DNA from: Halorussus vallis
GTDB taxonomy: Archaea; Halobacteriota; Halobacteria; Halobacteriales; Haladaptataceae
DNA: 64,000 bases
NCBI RefSeq assembly: GCF_024138165.1
Contig: NZ_CP100000.1
Location: 248,001-312,000, forward strand
Direction of reading: 5' to 3'
Part shown: in pieces, positions 34,305-44,079 of the stretch
Layout: every line of letters begins with the position of its first letter
Numbering within the stretch: the stretch's first letter is position 1
Made by a program: the position numbers and the translations under genes
Notes under the pieces: generated by a model
Seen by the model: the letters and a program-made list of their open reading frames with translations, nothing else
Told to the model about the DNA's origin: nothing
The model's database searches: none

Positions 34305-37300
34305 TTACCGCCGCCGGCGCGCCGCGAACGCGACCGCCAACAGCGCGGCCAGTGCCGTCACCGCAGTCCCGAAGCCGAATCCGGGGACCGCGATGCCGCC
34401 CGGCCCCTTCGCGGTGGTTTCGCGCGCTTCCACCGACAGTTCGACGGTTTGGTTGCCGACCTTCGCGGTGTAGTCGCCGGTCGCGTCCACCCGCCGGACG
34501 AAGGTGACCGTCTTCGACTCGCCGGCCGGGACGGTGACGTTCTTCGTCGCCAGGCGCTCGCCGAACAGCGTCAGGTCGACCTGCCGGGTCGCGCGCACCG
34601 CCCCGCGGTTCTCGACGGTCGCGCTGAGCGCGACCGTCTCGCCCGCCGCGAACGTCGAGGCGTTCGCCGAGAGGTCGGTGACCGACAGCGCCGACCCTTC
34701 CGTCACCGTCACGGACCCGACGCGCTCGCCCGCGACCGCGACCCGGTGATTGCCGACCGAGAGCGTCCGCCGGAAGCGGACCTGTTTGGCCTCGCCGGCC
34801 GGCACGGTGACGTTCTTCGTCGCGACCACCGACCCGTCGACCGAGAGGTCGACCGCCAGTGTCGCGCGCTTCGCGCCGTCGTTCTCGACCCGAGCGTCGA
34901 CTCCGACCGGTTCGTCGGCCGCGACCGTCCCCGAGACGAGGGACGCGCCGGCCACCGCTACCGGCCGGTTCGCCCCGACCGCGACCGAGGTGAGGTCGGC
35001 GGCGCTCGCCCGGACGACCGCGGTCCGGCCCCGCTGTTGGACGGTGGTGTTCAGTTCGGTCCAGGTGCCGTTCCGCAGTCCGTACAGCGTCAGGTCGCCT
35101 GGCGCGAATCCCCGGTCGGCGAGCTGACGCTTCTCGACCGCGACGACGTACGTCGCGCCGGAGACGTCGGCGGCGTCGAGGTACTTCGTGGACACCGACA
35201 GCGTCCCGAGCGTCGCGTCGGCGGGGACCGCCCGTTCGGACGCCGGGGCGACGCCGCGAGCGGTCTCCACGACGAAGTGATTGTCGTCGTTCGCGAGGTC
35301 GACCGCGACGGTCCGGAACCGCACGCCGGTGTCGTTCGCCGCGGCCGATTTCGGCAGTGAGGCCCGGACGGTTTCGTCGCTCCGGGCGTTGCGCACGTCC
35401 ACGACCGCGGCGTCGGCGCCCCGCTTCTGGACGTCGGTCACCAGCGACGGCGGTTCGGTCGCGCCTCCGCCGCCTCCGCCGGCGGCTCCGCCGCCGGTTC
35501 CGCCACCGTTACCGCCTCCGCCGCCGTCGCCCGGACTCAGCGCCCGCTCGTCGGGGTCGACCCGCACCTCGGCAGTCGCCGACTCGTTGTTGCCGCCGAC
35601 GTCCGAGACGATTACTCGCGCGGTGTAGTTGCTCGCGTTCCGATAGCTGTGTCGGGCCGTGGGTTCGTCGGTCGTCGTGTCGACGGAACCGTCGCCGTCG
35701 AAGTCCCAGTGGTACCTCTCGATTCCGCGGTCGTCGGAGGCGTTCGCCTCGAACGCGACCGTCCGACCGACCCTGGTTTCATTCGGATTCGCCGACAGCG
35801 AAACGGTCGGCGGCGTCGTGTCGGGTGCGGCGACGTTCACAACCTGCGAGGTCCGGTTCCGGTTGCCCGCGGCGTCGACCACCGTCAGCGTCACGGTGTG
35901 GTTGCCCGCCGAGGGGAAGGCGTGTTCGACGCGCTCGCCGGTCGCCGATTCGCCGTCCTCGAACTCCCAGCAGTACTCGGCGATACCGCGGTCGTCGCTC
36001 GACGCGCTTGCGTTGAACACGACCGACGACTCTGCGACGGGGCCGGTCGCGCCGGTTCCGTTACCGACTTCGAAGGCGGCCGTCGGCGGCGTCTCGTCGG
36101 GCGCTTGCACCCGGATAGTCCGGGTCACCGTCGCGTTGTTGCCGCCGTCGTCGCTCGCCCGGAGCGTGACAGTGTAGGTCCCCGGTTCGCTGAAACTGTA
36201 GTCGACCTGTTGGCCGGTCGCGGTGGCGTTGCCCAGCGTCCACCGGTACTCGGCGACGCCGAGGTCGTCGCTGGTGTTGCTGGCGTCGAAGACGAGGCGC
36301 TGGCCGGCTATCGTCGACCACCCCTCCGAACCGTTCGACGGTACGGCACCGTCGACCGCGAAGGCGGCGTCCGGCGGGTCGTCGCTTCCGATATCGACGC
36401 TCGCGGTCGCAGTATCCGTGTTGTCGGCACCGTCGGCGACGGTCACGCTCGCCTCGTAGGTGCCGGTTTCGTTGTAGGTGTACTCCGTTTCGGGGTCGTC
36501 GGTCGTCCGGTCGACCTCGCCGTCGCCGTCGAAGTCCCAGCGGTACTCGGCGATTTCGTGGTCGTCGGAGGACTCGCCGGCGTCGAAACTGACGGGGTGG
36601 CCGGCCACGCCGCCTTCGGCCGAGAGCGCGGCCGAGGGCGCGGTTTCGTCGGGACCGCAGGTGCCGGTCCGAACCGTGACCGCGCGGTCCATGTCGAGCG
36701 AGACGGTTTCGGGACTGTCGAGGTCGCCCGTGAGGAACTGCCAGCTACGGATGTGGCCGGTTCGGTCGTAGTCGTCGTAGAGGGCGGCATCCTCGTTCCA
36801 GCGCGGTTCTATCGTGACCTCGACGCCCTCGCGGTCCATTCCGCGGAACGCGCCGCCGTCGGTCCGGTCGCCCCGCATCATCCAGTCGATGCTGTCTCGG
36901 GAGACGCGGTCGTCCTGGTTGCGGTAGGTGTCGTCGACCACGGCCCACTCGCCGCCGCTCGGGAGTCCGGCGAAGTCGAACGAGACGGCGTGGCCGCCGC
37001 CGTCACCGCCGAGCCGGTTGTGTATCATCACGAGGCTGACGCCGTCGGCTCCCTCGTAGAGGAAGAGGCGACTGCCGTCCTCGTCCTGGAGACTCCGCGG
37101 GCGCATGTGCGAACTGTAGTCGTACGACCCGCCGCTGTCGGGGTTGCGGTAGTCGTAGAGGTCGGTGACGTCGTCGCTCCCGCGGAGCGGCGACACCTCG
37201 ACGCACCGGTCGCCTTGTACGACGACGAACGAGTTCTCGGCCGCGCTCGCGGTGCCGACGGACGAGGGCAACGGCGCGAACGAGGGGACCGCGATCGCCG

Positions 37301-37364
37301 AGACGACCAGCAGGAGGGCGATACCGACGACGAACGTCTTCCGGGTGAGTTGGCTCCGGGTCAT
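34305..37364 (-). CDS. PKD-repeat surface protein with PGF-CTERM anchor
   Basis: The protein has 1019 residues from ATG 37364: Sec signal (LTRKTFVVGIALLLVVSAIAV), an N-terminal domain of about 200 residues shared with the protein at 37861, four PKD domains (DFDGDG-type, about 235-600), a Gly-rich linker, a beta domain, and two CARDB-like repeats (KNVTVPAGE twice). The C-terminus is PGFGFGTAVTALAALLAVAFAARRRR in two parts: the PGF motif, then a helix and an Arg cluster, the archaeosortase A signal. ATG 37472 is an alternative, since a TATA-like ATAACAAAGG sits 19-28 bases before it. That start would add 36 Arg/Pro-rich residues encoded partly by an inverted repeat. Confidence 0.85.
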   Translation of the reverse strand: MTRSQLTRKTFVVGIALLLVVSAIAVPSFAPLPSSVGTASAAENSFVVVQGDRCVEVSPLRGSDDVTDLYDYRNPDSGGSYDYSSHMRPRSLQDEDGSRLFLYEGADGVSLVMIHNRLGGDGGGHAVSFDFAGLPSGGEWAVVDDTYRNQDDRVSRDSIDWMMRGDRTDGGAFRGMDREGVEVTIEPRWNEDAALYDDYDRTGHIRSWQFLTGDLDSPETVSLDMDRAVTVRTGTCGPDETAPSAALSAEGGVAGHPVSFDAGESSDDHEIAEYRWDFDGDGEVDRTTDDPETEYTYNETGTYEASVTVADGADNTDTATASVDIGSDDPPDAAFAVDGAVPSNGSEGWSTIAGQRLVFDASNTSDDLGVAEYRWTLGNATATGQQVDYSFSEPGTYTVTLRASDDGGNNATVTRTIRVQAPDETPPTAAFEVGNGTGATGPVAESSVVFNASASSDDRGIAEYCWEFEDGESATGERVEHAFPSAGNHTVTLTVVDAAGNRNRTSQVVNVAAPDTTPPTVSLSANPNETRVGRTVAFEANASDDRGIERYHWDFDGDGSVDTTTDEPTARHSYRNASNYTARVIVSDVGGNNESATAEVRVDPDERALSPGDGGGGGNGGGTGGGAAGGGGGGATEPPSLVTDVQKRGADAAVVDVRNARSDETVRASLPKSAAANDTGVRFRTVAVDLANDDNHFVVETARGVAPASERAVPADATLGTLSVSTKYLDAADVSGATYVVAVEKRQLADRGFAPGDLTLYGLRNGTWTELNTTVQQRGRTAVVRASAADLTSVAVGANRPVAVAGASLVSGTVAADEPVGVDARVENDGAKRATLAVDLSVDGSVVATKNVTVPAGEAKQVRFRRTLSVGNHRVAVAGERVGSVTVTEGSALSVTDLSANASTFAAGETVALSATVENRGAVRATRQVDLTLFGERLATKNVTVPAGESKTVTFVRRVDATGDYTAKVGNQTVELSVEARETTAKGPGGIAVPGFGFGTAVTALAALLAVAFAARRRR

Positions 37365-37490
37365 GGATGAGTCGGTGGCGCGGCCGGGCGGGCGACCCGC
37401 CGGAGGGCGGCACCGGCGGGTCGCCGACTCGGCCGCAGATGTTCGGACCGCCGTCGCGCGGCGGCTCATCATGACTTCCGGCGATTCGAC

Positions 37491-37500
37491 CCTTTGTTAT
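37491..37500 (-). promoter_or_regulatory. ATAACAAAGG promoter element of the smaller PKD gene
   Basis: The minus strand reads ATAACAAAGG. The identical 10 bases occur at 42887-42896 upstream of the other PKD gene and at 59565-59574 exactly 27 bases upstream of a small membrane gene, where TATA boxes belong. Confidence 0.45.
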
Positions 37501-37718
37501 ACGTCGGCTGTGCGAGGATAGTCCGAGCGGGACGCGAGATAGTCCGTGCCCAACGTTCGCCGGCGGCGACGCTTAACCGCGGCTATTTCGACGCTTAACT
37601 TCGCCGGACGCGGGGGTTACTTCCGACCAAACTGGCGTTCGAACTGACGCGGCGCCGCGGTTTCGTCGGGCGTTCGTCGGTTTCTCGCGGGAGACTTGGT
37701 CCGGAGTTCGAGACAGTT

Positions 37719-37755
37719 CGCGCTCGCGGCGACGCGGCGCGTCGCCGCGAGCGCG
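37719..37755. repeat. Perfect 17-bp hairpin with GGC loop downstream of the large PKD gene
   Basis: CGCGCTCGCGGCGACGC and its exact reverse complement flank three bases. It lies about 105 bases beyond the stop of the 1590-residue PKD gene, so a terminator role is possible, though no T-run follows. Confidence 0.8.
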
Positions 37756-37860
37756 GAGTTCGAGTGACGAGAAACGCGAAACGCCGAGAAACGCGAAACG
37801 CTGAGAGAGTCGGCGTCCGGAAAAAAGGAAAACCGCAATCGCGTCAGCGGGAGACGGACC

Positions 37861-40800
37861 TCAGTCGCGGTAGCGCGCGAGGAGCGCGGCCGCGACCAGG
37901 GCCGTCAGGGCGACCGTGACGCCGAAGCCCGGAACGGTCGACGAGGAACCCTCGTCGTCGGGGACGGTCGTCGCGGTCTGGTCGTTCGTCTCGACTGCGG
38001 TGGTTTCGAGGCTCTCGACCGTCACGGAGGCCGTCGCGTCGCCGACCGACGCGGTGTAGACGCCCGCCGCGTCGATGGCCGCGTCGAAGCTGACCTCGCG
38101 AGTTTCGCCGGCCGCGAGGGTCACGTTCTTCGTGGCGACGACTTCGCCGCCGACCGTGAGTTTCGCCTCGTAGGTTCCCTCGGCGTGGCCGACGTTCTCG
38201 ACGGTGGCGACGACCGTGGCGGTCTCGCCCGCGTCGACCGAACTCGGCGACAGCGTCAGGTCGGTCACCGCGAAGGCGGGTCGGGCGAAGCCGACGGCGA
38301 AGGTGCCCGACTCCGAGACGTTCGCTCGGAAGCGGTAGGCGTCGTCGGTTTCGTTGACCCGCTCGGTCGGGACGGCGTTCCACGACCCGTCGTCGTAGCG
38401 GAATAGACCGACCTCGGCGGCCGAGGCGTCGCTGGCGTTCAGCGTCGCCTTCGAGACGGTGAACGTCGCGTTCTCGACCGACGTCGCGCCGGAGACGGTG
38501 AGGTACGAGAGCGGTTCGATGCCCACGTTCTCGGCCGTCGGTGCGGTGACGTTCTCGGGGGCCGTCGCGTTCGCGACCACTTCGAGGTCGGCGTTCGCGT
38601 CGGCCGGGGTGATCGCCGCGGTGCCGATTCCGTCGCCCATCTCGGCGGTGACGGCGGCGTCCTTCGCGGCCTTCTGGTCGTTCGAGTTCGAGGGGTCGGC
38701 CGCGGGGACCGAACCGCCGGTCGAACCGCGGTTCGGGTCGGGGTTGTAGGGGTTCTCCCCGTCGTCGCCGTCGTCACCATCATCGCCGTCGTCGTTGCCG
38801 TCGTCGGCGACGACCGTCACGTTGGCGCTGGTCGTGAAGGTGTTACCTGCGCGGTCGGCCAGTTCCAACTGAATCGTCTTCTCGCCGGTCGAGTTGAACG
38901 TCCACGTCTCCGAGATTCCGTCGTCGCCGTACTGGGGTTCCGTCGAGTCGACGGGACCGTCGTAGAACACCCAGCAGATGTTCGAGAGCTGGTCCACGTC
39001 CTCGGAGAGGTCGACCGCCTCGACGGTGAACTGCTCGCCGACTTCGACGGTGTCCTGCACGTCGATGTCGGCACTCGGTTTCGTGTGGTCCTTCTTCTCA
39101 ACCGTCACCGTCTTCGTGACGGTGTCGGTCTGGCCCGTCGAGTCGACGACGGTCAGCGACACCTCGTAGGTGCCGGCTTCGCCGAAGACCTTCCACGGGC
39201 GCGACCAGAGGTACGACTGGTCGGTGCTTCGCTCGTAGTCGCCGTCGCCGCCGAAGTCCCACTTGTACTTCTTGACGGCGTCGTCGTCCGCGGACGCGGC
39301 GGCGCTGAGTTTGAACTTCTCGCTGAGGCTCACCGTGCTCGGCACGTCGAGGGCCGCCGTCGGCGGTTCGTCCCCGGGCGAGTCGTCCGGTTTCTGCTGG
39401 ACGTCGACGGTCACCGACGCGGTGTCGGTGAGGCCGTTCGCGCCGTCGTCCTGGACCACCACTTCGACCGTGCGCTCGCCGGCGGACGAGAACGTGTAGG
39501 TCGTCGTCGCCGTCTCGGTTGTCCGCTCGAACTCGCTGTCGCCGTCGAAGTTCCAGTGGTAGCGGGCGATGCCGCTCTCGTCGCTGGAGTTCGAGGCGTC
39601 GAACGTCACCGTCTGGCCGACGGTGACGTTCGTCTCGGAGGCGGTCACCGCGGCCTCGGGGGCGGTCACGTCCTGCTTCCGAACTTCGACGGTCGCCGTG
39701 GCGGTGTCGGTGTTGCCCGCGGCGTCGGTCACCGTGAGCGTCACGTTGTGCTCGCCGGCGGTGTCGAAGTAGTGGTGGACCTCCTCGCCGGTCGCGTTCT
39801 CGCCGTCGTCGAACTCCCAGCGGTAGCTGACGATCTCCGTGTCGTCAGAGGAGTTCGAGGCGTCGAAGTGCGCGCCCTCGTCGAGGAAGGCCCAGTCGGG
39901 GGCGTCGATTCGAGCGGTCGGCGCCTCTTCGTCGGACTTCAGTTCGTACACTGAGATGTGCGTCGTCGCGTCGTCGGTGTTGCCCGCCGCGTCGGCCACG
40001 GTGACCGAGACGTTGCGGGAGCCCGGCGTCGCGTACTCGTGGGTGACCGTCTGGTTCGCGGTGGTCTCGTCGACCTGACCGTCGCCGTCGAAGTCCCAGC
40101 GGTACTCCACGATGCCGGTGTCGTCAGTCGACTCGTTCGCCTTGAAGGTGAACGTCGTGTTGACGTTCGCGAACGACGGACTCGCCACGATGGAGGCGTT
40201 CGGCGCGGTGGTGTCGGTCCCGTTGCCCCGCTCGCGGAGTTCGCTCGCGGTCGGGGAACTGGCCGAGACGGTGCCGAGGTCGAAGTTGCTCTGGTTGACC
40301 GTCCAGGTCACCTGGTCGTCGGGACTCTCGGGGTGCCACGTCACTCCGACGGTGTGCGTACCGGGCGCGAACTCCGTCGGACCCTCGGTGGAGCTGTTTT
40401 CGTCCTTGAAGGTGTTGTTGAGGATGAGCAGGGTCTCCTCGTTCGGGTTCGTGTACGTGAAGTTCACGTAGTACGTCTCGTTGTCGAACTTCTCGCTGTC
40501 GGCCTTCGTCGCGTTCGCGAACGAGACGTCGACCGGAGCCGGCTTGATCTGCTCGAAGTAGTAGTCGTGGCGCGGAATCTCGGCGCCGTGTTCAACCGTC
40601 GAGTCCGACGTGTTCACGTCGGCGAACGCCGAGAGGATGAGCGACCCGTTCACGCCGCCGTCGTCGGGCGCGGTGATGATCGTCGTCCCGGAGACGTTCT
40701 CGACGTAGTGAGTCGAGGTGGCGTAGCCGTCGGTGGCGAAGTACTCGGTCTTGTACCCGACCAGTTCGTACGAACCGGTCACCTTTATCGCCGACTTGTT

Positions 40801-42633
40801 GACGTACTCGATGGCGGGCGCGTCGCTCGATTCGACGGTGACGGTCGTCGTGGCGCTGTCGAAGTTGCGCCCGTCGCTGACGACGACCGTCACGTTGTGC
40901 TCGCCGGGCGTGGCGAACTCGTGGGTAATCGTCGACTCGTTCGTCGTCTCGTCGGTGGTGCCGTCGGAGTCGAAGTCCCAGTTGTAGGCCTCGATGGAGC
41001 GGTCGTCGGTGGACTCGCTGGCGTTCAGCGTCACCGTCTCGTTGACCGCCGCGGTCGACGGCGACGCCGAGAGCGCCGCTTCGGGCGAGGTCACGTCGGC
41101 CGCCTCGACGGTCACGTTGACCGTCGTGGTGTCGCTGTTACCGGCGGCGTCGGTCACGGTCAGGGTCGCGGTGTGCTCGCCCGCCGATTCGAACGAGTGC
41201 ATCACCAGGTCGTGGCCGGTCGACTTCGTCGTGCCGTCGTCGAACTTCCACGTGTAGTCGACGATGCCGACGTTGTCGGTGGAGTTCTCGGCGTCGAAGT
41301 AGACGTCCTGGCCCGTCACCGCCGGGTCGGGCGAGACGTTCGCCTTCGCGGTCGGCGGCGTGGTGTCGCCGTTGTCGGCGTTCTCGACGGTGACTAGCTC
41401 CGTCACGCTGTCGCTGTTACCGGCCTCGTCAGTCACCGTGAGCGTGATTTCGTAACTACCGGTCTTCGTGTAGGTGTGGTTCGCCGTCACACCGCCCGTG
41501 AGGACATCGCCGGAGAAGTTCCAGGCGTACTCCGCGATGCCGGTGTCGTCGGTGGAGGCGCTCGCGTTCACCTGGAACGACTCGCCGACCGTGACGTTGG
41601 CGGGCACGTCGGCCTTCGCGGTCGGCGGCGAGTCCTCGCCGGACTGCTCGATGGTCACGGACACGTTCGCGCTGTCGGTGTTACCCGCGGCGTCGGCGAC
41701 CGTCACCTCGGCGGTGTACGTCCCGGCGCTCGCGTACGCGTGGGTGACCGTTCCGTCGGTCGTCGTATCGTCGACTTCGCCGTTGCCGTCGAAGTCCCAG
41801 CGGTACTCGGTGACGCCCTTGTCGTCGGTGGACCCGGTGGCGTCGAAGGTTATCGACTCGCCGACGTTACCCGTCTGCGAGGAAACCGAGAGGTCGGCCT
41901 GCGGGGCCGTCTCGTCACCGCAACTGCCCTTCTCGACCGTTATCGACGAGTCCATGTCGAGCGTTCGCTCGGAGTCGGCGCCCAGAAGCTTCCAGGCGTC
42001 GGTCCGGTTCGCGCTGTCGCCCGAGTACTTCCAGTCGCCCCAGTGGGCGGCGTCCTCGTTGAAGCCGGGCGTGACGGTGATGGTGTCGTCGGCGATGCCG
42101 CGGAACGCGCCGCCGTCGGTGCGGTGTTCCGCCCACATCCAGTCGATGACGTGTTTCGAGCCGCTAATGTCCCAGTTGTCGTCCTGGGGTTGGCCGTTTA
42201 TCGTGTAGTTGTCGTCGCGGACGACCCACTCGCCGTCGTCCATGTTCGAAAGTTCGAACGTGATGGTGCTGGCGTAGGGGGCGTCCTGGTCGCCCTCGTC
42301 CAGTTCGTCGTGGAGGAAGACCAGGCTGTAGCCCTCGCTCCCGCGGTAGACGAAGACGCTGCTGTTCTGGTTCTCCTGGAGGTGCTTCGTCCCGTGGGAG
42401 GAGTAGGTGTACTCCGGCGGTTCGGTGTTGTTCGGCTTGCGGTAGTCGTAGAACGCCGAGACGTTCTGATCGCCCGAACCGAGCGGGGCGACCTCCATGC
42501 ACTCGCCGTTCTGCGTGACGGTGAACGTCGTCGTGCCGCCCGCCGCGGTGGCCGCACCGACGCCGGCGGTCGACAGCGTTGAGAGGACCAACAATCCGGC
42601 GAGCAGGACGCTCCGGAGTCGGTCGCGCGTCAC
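37861..42633 (-). CDS. Giant PKD-repeat surface protein with PGF-CTERM anchor
   Basis: The protein has 1590 residues: signal peptide (LLAGLLVLSTLSTAGVGAAT), an N-terminal domain of about 200 residues homologous to that of the protein at 34305 (shared HRTDGGAFRG and FNEDAA), four PKD domains, an unrelated insert of about 190 residues (near 605-795) with many Asn-glycosylation sites, about five more PKD-like domains, an Asp/Gly-rich spacer, a beta domain and one CARDB-like repeat. It ends TVPGFGVTVALTALVAAALL and a short basic tail, an archaeosortase A substrate signal. A role in cell surface structure or adhesion is inferred. Confidence 0.88.
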   Translation of the reverse strand: MTRDRLRSVLLAGLLVLSTLSTAGVGAATAAGGTTTFTVTQNGECMEVAPLGSGDQNVSAFYDYRKPNNTEPPEYTYSSHGTKHLQENQNSSVFVYRGSEGYSLVFLHDELDEGDQDAPYASTITFELSNMDDGEWVVRDDNYTINGQPQDDNWDISGSKHVIDWMWAEHRTDGGAFRGIADDTITVTPGFNEDAAHWGDWKYSGDSANRTDAWKLLGADSERTLDMDSSITVEKGSCGDETAPQADLSVSSQTGNVGESITFDATGSTDDKGVTEYRWDFDGNGEVDDTTTDGTVTHAYASAGTYTAEVTVADAAGNTDSANVSVTIEQSGEDSPPTAKADVPANVTVGESFQVNASASTDDTGIAEYAWNFSGDVLTGGVTANHTYTKTGSYEITLTVTDEAGNSDSVTELVTVENADNGDTTPPTAKANVSPDPAVTGQDVYFDAENSTDNVGIVDYTWKFDDGTTKSTGHDLVMHSFESAGEHTATLTVTDAAGNSDTTTVNVTVEAADVTSPEAALSASPSTAAVNETVTLNASESTDDRSIEAYNWDFDSDGTTDETTNESTITHEFATPGEHNVTVVVSDGRNFDSATTTVTVESSDAPAIEYVNKSAIKVTGSYELVGYKTEYFATDGYATSTHYVENVSGTTIITAPDDGGVNGSLILSAFADVNTSDSTVEHGAEIPRHDYYFEQIKPAPVDVSFANATKADSEKFDNETYYVNFTYTNPNEETLLILNNTFKDENSSTEGPTEFAPGTHTVGVTWHPESPDDQVTWTVNQSNFDLGTVSASSPTASELRERGNGTDTTAPNASIVASPSFANVNTTFTFKANESTDDTGIVEYRWDFDGDGQVDETTANQTVTHEYATPGSRNVSVTVADAAGNTDDATTHISVYELKSDEEAPTARIDAPDWAFLDEGAHFDASNSSDDTEIVSYRWEFDDGENATGEEVHHYFDTAGEHNVTLTVTDAAGNTDTATATVEVRKQDVTAPEAAVTASETNVTVGQTVTFDASNSSDESGIARYHWNFDGDSEFERTTETATTTYTFSSAGERTVEVVVQDDGANGLTDTASVTVDVQQKPDDSPGDEPPTAALDVPSTVSLSEKFKLSAAASADDDAVKKYKWDFGGDGDYERSTDQSYLWSRPWKVFGEAGTYEVSLTVVDSTGQTDTVTKTVTVEKKDHTKPSADIDVQDTVEVGEQFTVEAVDLSEDVDQLSNICWVFYDGPVDSTEPQYGDDGISETWTFNSTGEKTIQLELADRAGNTFTTSANVTVVADDGNDDGDDGDDGDDGENPYNPDPNRGSTGGSVPAADPSNSNDQKAAKDAAVTAEMGDGIGTAAITPADANADLEVVANATAPENVTAPTAENVGIEPLSYLTVSGATSVENATFTVSKATLNASDASAAEVGLFRYDDGSWNAVPTERVNETDDAYRFRANVSESGTFAVGFARPAFAVTDLTLSPSSVDAGETATVVATVENVGHAEGTYEAKLTVGGEVVATKNVTLAAGETREVSFDAAIDAAGVYTASVGDATASVTVESLETTAVETNDQTATTVPDDEGSSSTVPGFGVTVALTALVAAALLARYRD

Positions 42634-43056
42634 GGGGCACCTCCCGTACGCGCGCGTACCGGTGGTCGTCCGGGTTCGTTTGTGGGCCGATACTGTCCGT
42701 CGAAGCCGCCGAGGCTATCTGCGGGCCGCGTCGAGGGCGGCTCGCGGCGTCTGCGGCGGGGATTCGTTTCGGGCATGGTGGGGTGGATTTGGATGCGTGG
42801 TTTCGCGATTTCCGGGCGTTTCGGTCGTCTTAACTTCCGAATCGGTCGTCACGGCATCGTTACTCGAACACATCCGACTCCACAGCCCTTTGTTATCTGG
42901 CGTATGTACCGGTTTCAGGGCCTCTCTGTCGTGTTCGCAGGACGTGTCTGCTAGGTGTACAGTTGACGATTACTAGATGCGTAAGCACGGCCTGCGCTCG
43001 GTCGACTCCTATTCTCGGCGATGAAAAAGAGACGGCCCTTCACGCGTAGGCGGTGC
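42634..43056. other. Long upstream region of the giant PKD gene
   Basis: ATAACAAAGG (minus strand, 42887-42896) suggests transcription starting near 42865, giving a leader of about 230 bases. A minus-strand frame from ATG 42873 to 42715 (52 codons, hydrophilic, starts MCSSNDAVTTDSEV) begins near that predicted start and could be a leader ORF. I do not call it a gene. Nothing else is recognisable. Confidence 0.4.
42887..42896 (-). promoter_or_regulatory. ATAACAAAGG promoter element of the giant PKD gene
   Basis: It is identical to the elements at 37491 and 59565. It lies about 255 bases upstream of the PKD start, so the mRNA would have a long leader. Confidence 0.4.
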
Positions 43057-43064
43057 CTACGCGT
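43042..43064 (-). terminator. Hairpin plus T-run at the end of the EamA gene
   Basis: ACGCGTAGGC pairs with GCCTACGCGT across a GGT loop and overlaps the stop codon of the minus-strand EamA gene. On that strand TCTTTTTC follows within about 20 bases, which fits a factor-independent or T-rich archaeal terminator. Confidence 0.55.
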
Positions 43065-43974
43065 CCGAATCGGGTCGGCCGGTGGCGGTGACGTAGATGC
43101 CGGCGAGCACGACCAGGCCGCCGGCGACCGTGAACGCGTCGGGCACCTCGCCCAGAAGCGCCAGCGCCAGCAGGGTCGAGCCGACCGGTTCGCCCAGGAG
43201 CGTGACGCTGACCACGCTCGACTCGACGTACTTCAGCGCCCAGTTGATGGCGGTGTGGCCGAGGATTCCCGGACCGACCGCCATGCCGACGAAGAGTAGC
43301 CATTCCCGAGGCGGGTAGGCCGACGGCGCGACCGTCGCGCCGTCGGCCAGCGCGACGCCGAGCAGGACGACCGCACAGACGCTATAGACGACGGTGACGT
43401 AGGGAACGAGCGCGACCCGCTGGCGGAGCGACCGTCCGGCGAGCACGTAACCCGCGGCCGTGACCGCGCCGACGAGCGCGAGCGCGTCGCCGTAGAGCGG
43501 TCGCTCGCCGGCGAGCGCAGCCCCCGACACCAGCCCGCCGAGCGACATCGCCACGATGCCGGCGACGGCGACCAGGATGCCGACCATCATCCAGCGGTTG
43601 ACCCGCTCGTCGAGTAGCACCGCCGCGCCGACCGCGACGAACAGCGGTTGGGACTGGACGAGCGTGACGCTCGCCGCGACGGTGGTCCACTCCAGGCTCT
43701 CGAACCACGTCGCGAAGTGGGCGGCGAGCGCGACGCCCGTGACGACCGCGACCCCCAGATCGCGGCCCGACAGCGACCGGAGCTGGCCGCGGTAGCGCGT
43801 CGCGGCCAGCGGTGCGAGCATCGCGGTGGTGAACAACACCCGGTAGAACGCCTTGACGACGCTCGGTGCCTCGCTGTACCGGACGAGGATGGCGCTGGTG
43901 CTGACCGCCGCGATGGCGACAGCGAGCGCGGCCATCGGCGGCGTCCGGTCTTCGAGCGCCGTCAGCGTATCCAT
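43057..43974 (-). CDS. EamA (DMT) family transporter
   Basis: This 305-residue protein has ten hydrophobic helices in two EamA repeats: AAVSTSAILVRYSEAPSVVKAF opens the first, and AINWALKYVESSVVSVTLLGEP is the typical second-repeat motif. Members export metabolites or amino acids, or carry nucleotide sugars. ATG 43974 is taken as the start. It is divergent from another EamA gene at 44080, with about 105 bases between the starts. Confidence 0.85.
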   Translation of the reverse strand: MDTLTALEDRTPPMAALAVAIAAVSTSAILVRYSEAPSVVKAFYRVLFTTAMLAPLAATRYRGQLRSLSGRDLGVAVVTGVALAAHFATWFESLEWTTVAASVTLVQSQPLFVAVGAAVLLDERVNRWMMVGILVAVAGIVAMSLGGLVSGAALAGERPLYGDALALVGAVTAAGYVLAGRSLRQRVALVPYVTVVYSVCAVVLLGVALADGATVAPSAYPPREWLLFVGMAVGPGILGHTAINWALKYVESSVVSVTLLGEPVGSTLLALALLGEVPDAFTVAGGLVVLAGIYVTATGRPDSDA

Positions 43975-44079
43975 CGTCGGAGACGTCGGACGGCCGGCGT
44001 TTATGCCAACCGGTTCGCCGCGGTACCGAAGCGCTGCCGGAACGCCAGCCGTTTTTCCGTCGGGGCGCGAACGGAGGCC

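Larger units (their letters stand above)
37365..37860. other. Intergenic region between the two PKD genes, with two inverted repeats
   Basis: There is no gene. It holds an inverted repeat at 37391-37425 (13-bp arms, 9-base loop) in the leader of the smaller PKD gene, the promoter-like ATAACAAAGG at 37491-37500 (minus strand), and a perfect 17-bp hairpin at 37719-37755 downstream of the larger PKD gene. Confidence 0.6.

Noticed and set aside
35440-35560. Tandem-repeat or CRISPR-like GC-rich stretch
   Set aside because: It is the codon pattern of the poly-Gly linker of the PKD protein and has no spaced direct repeats.
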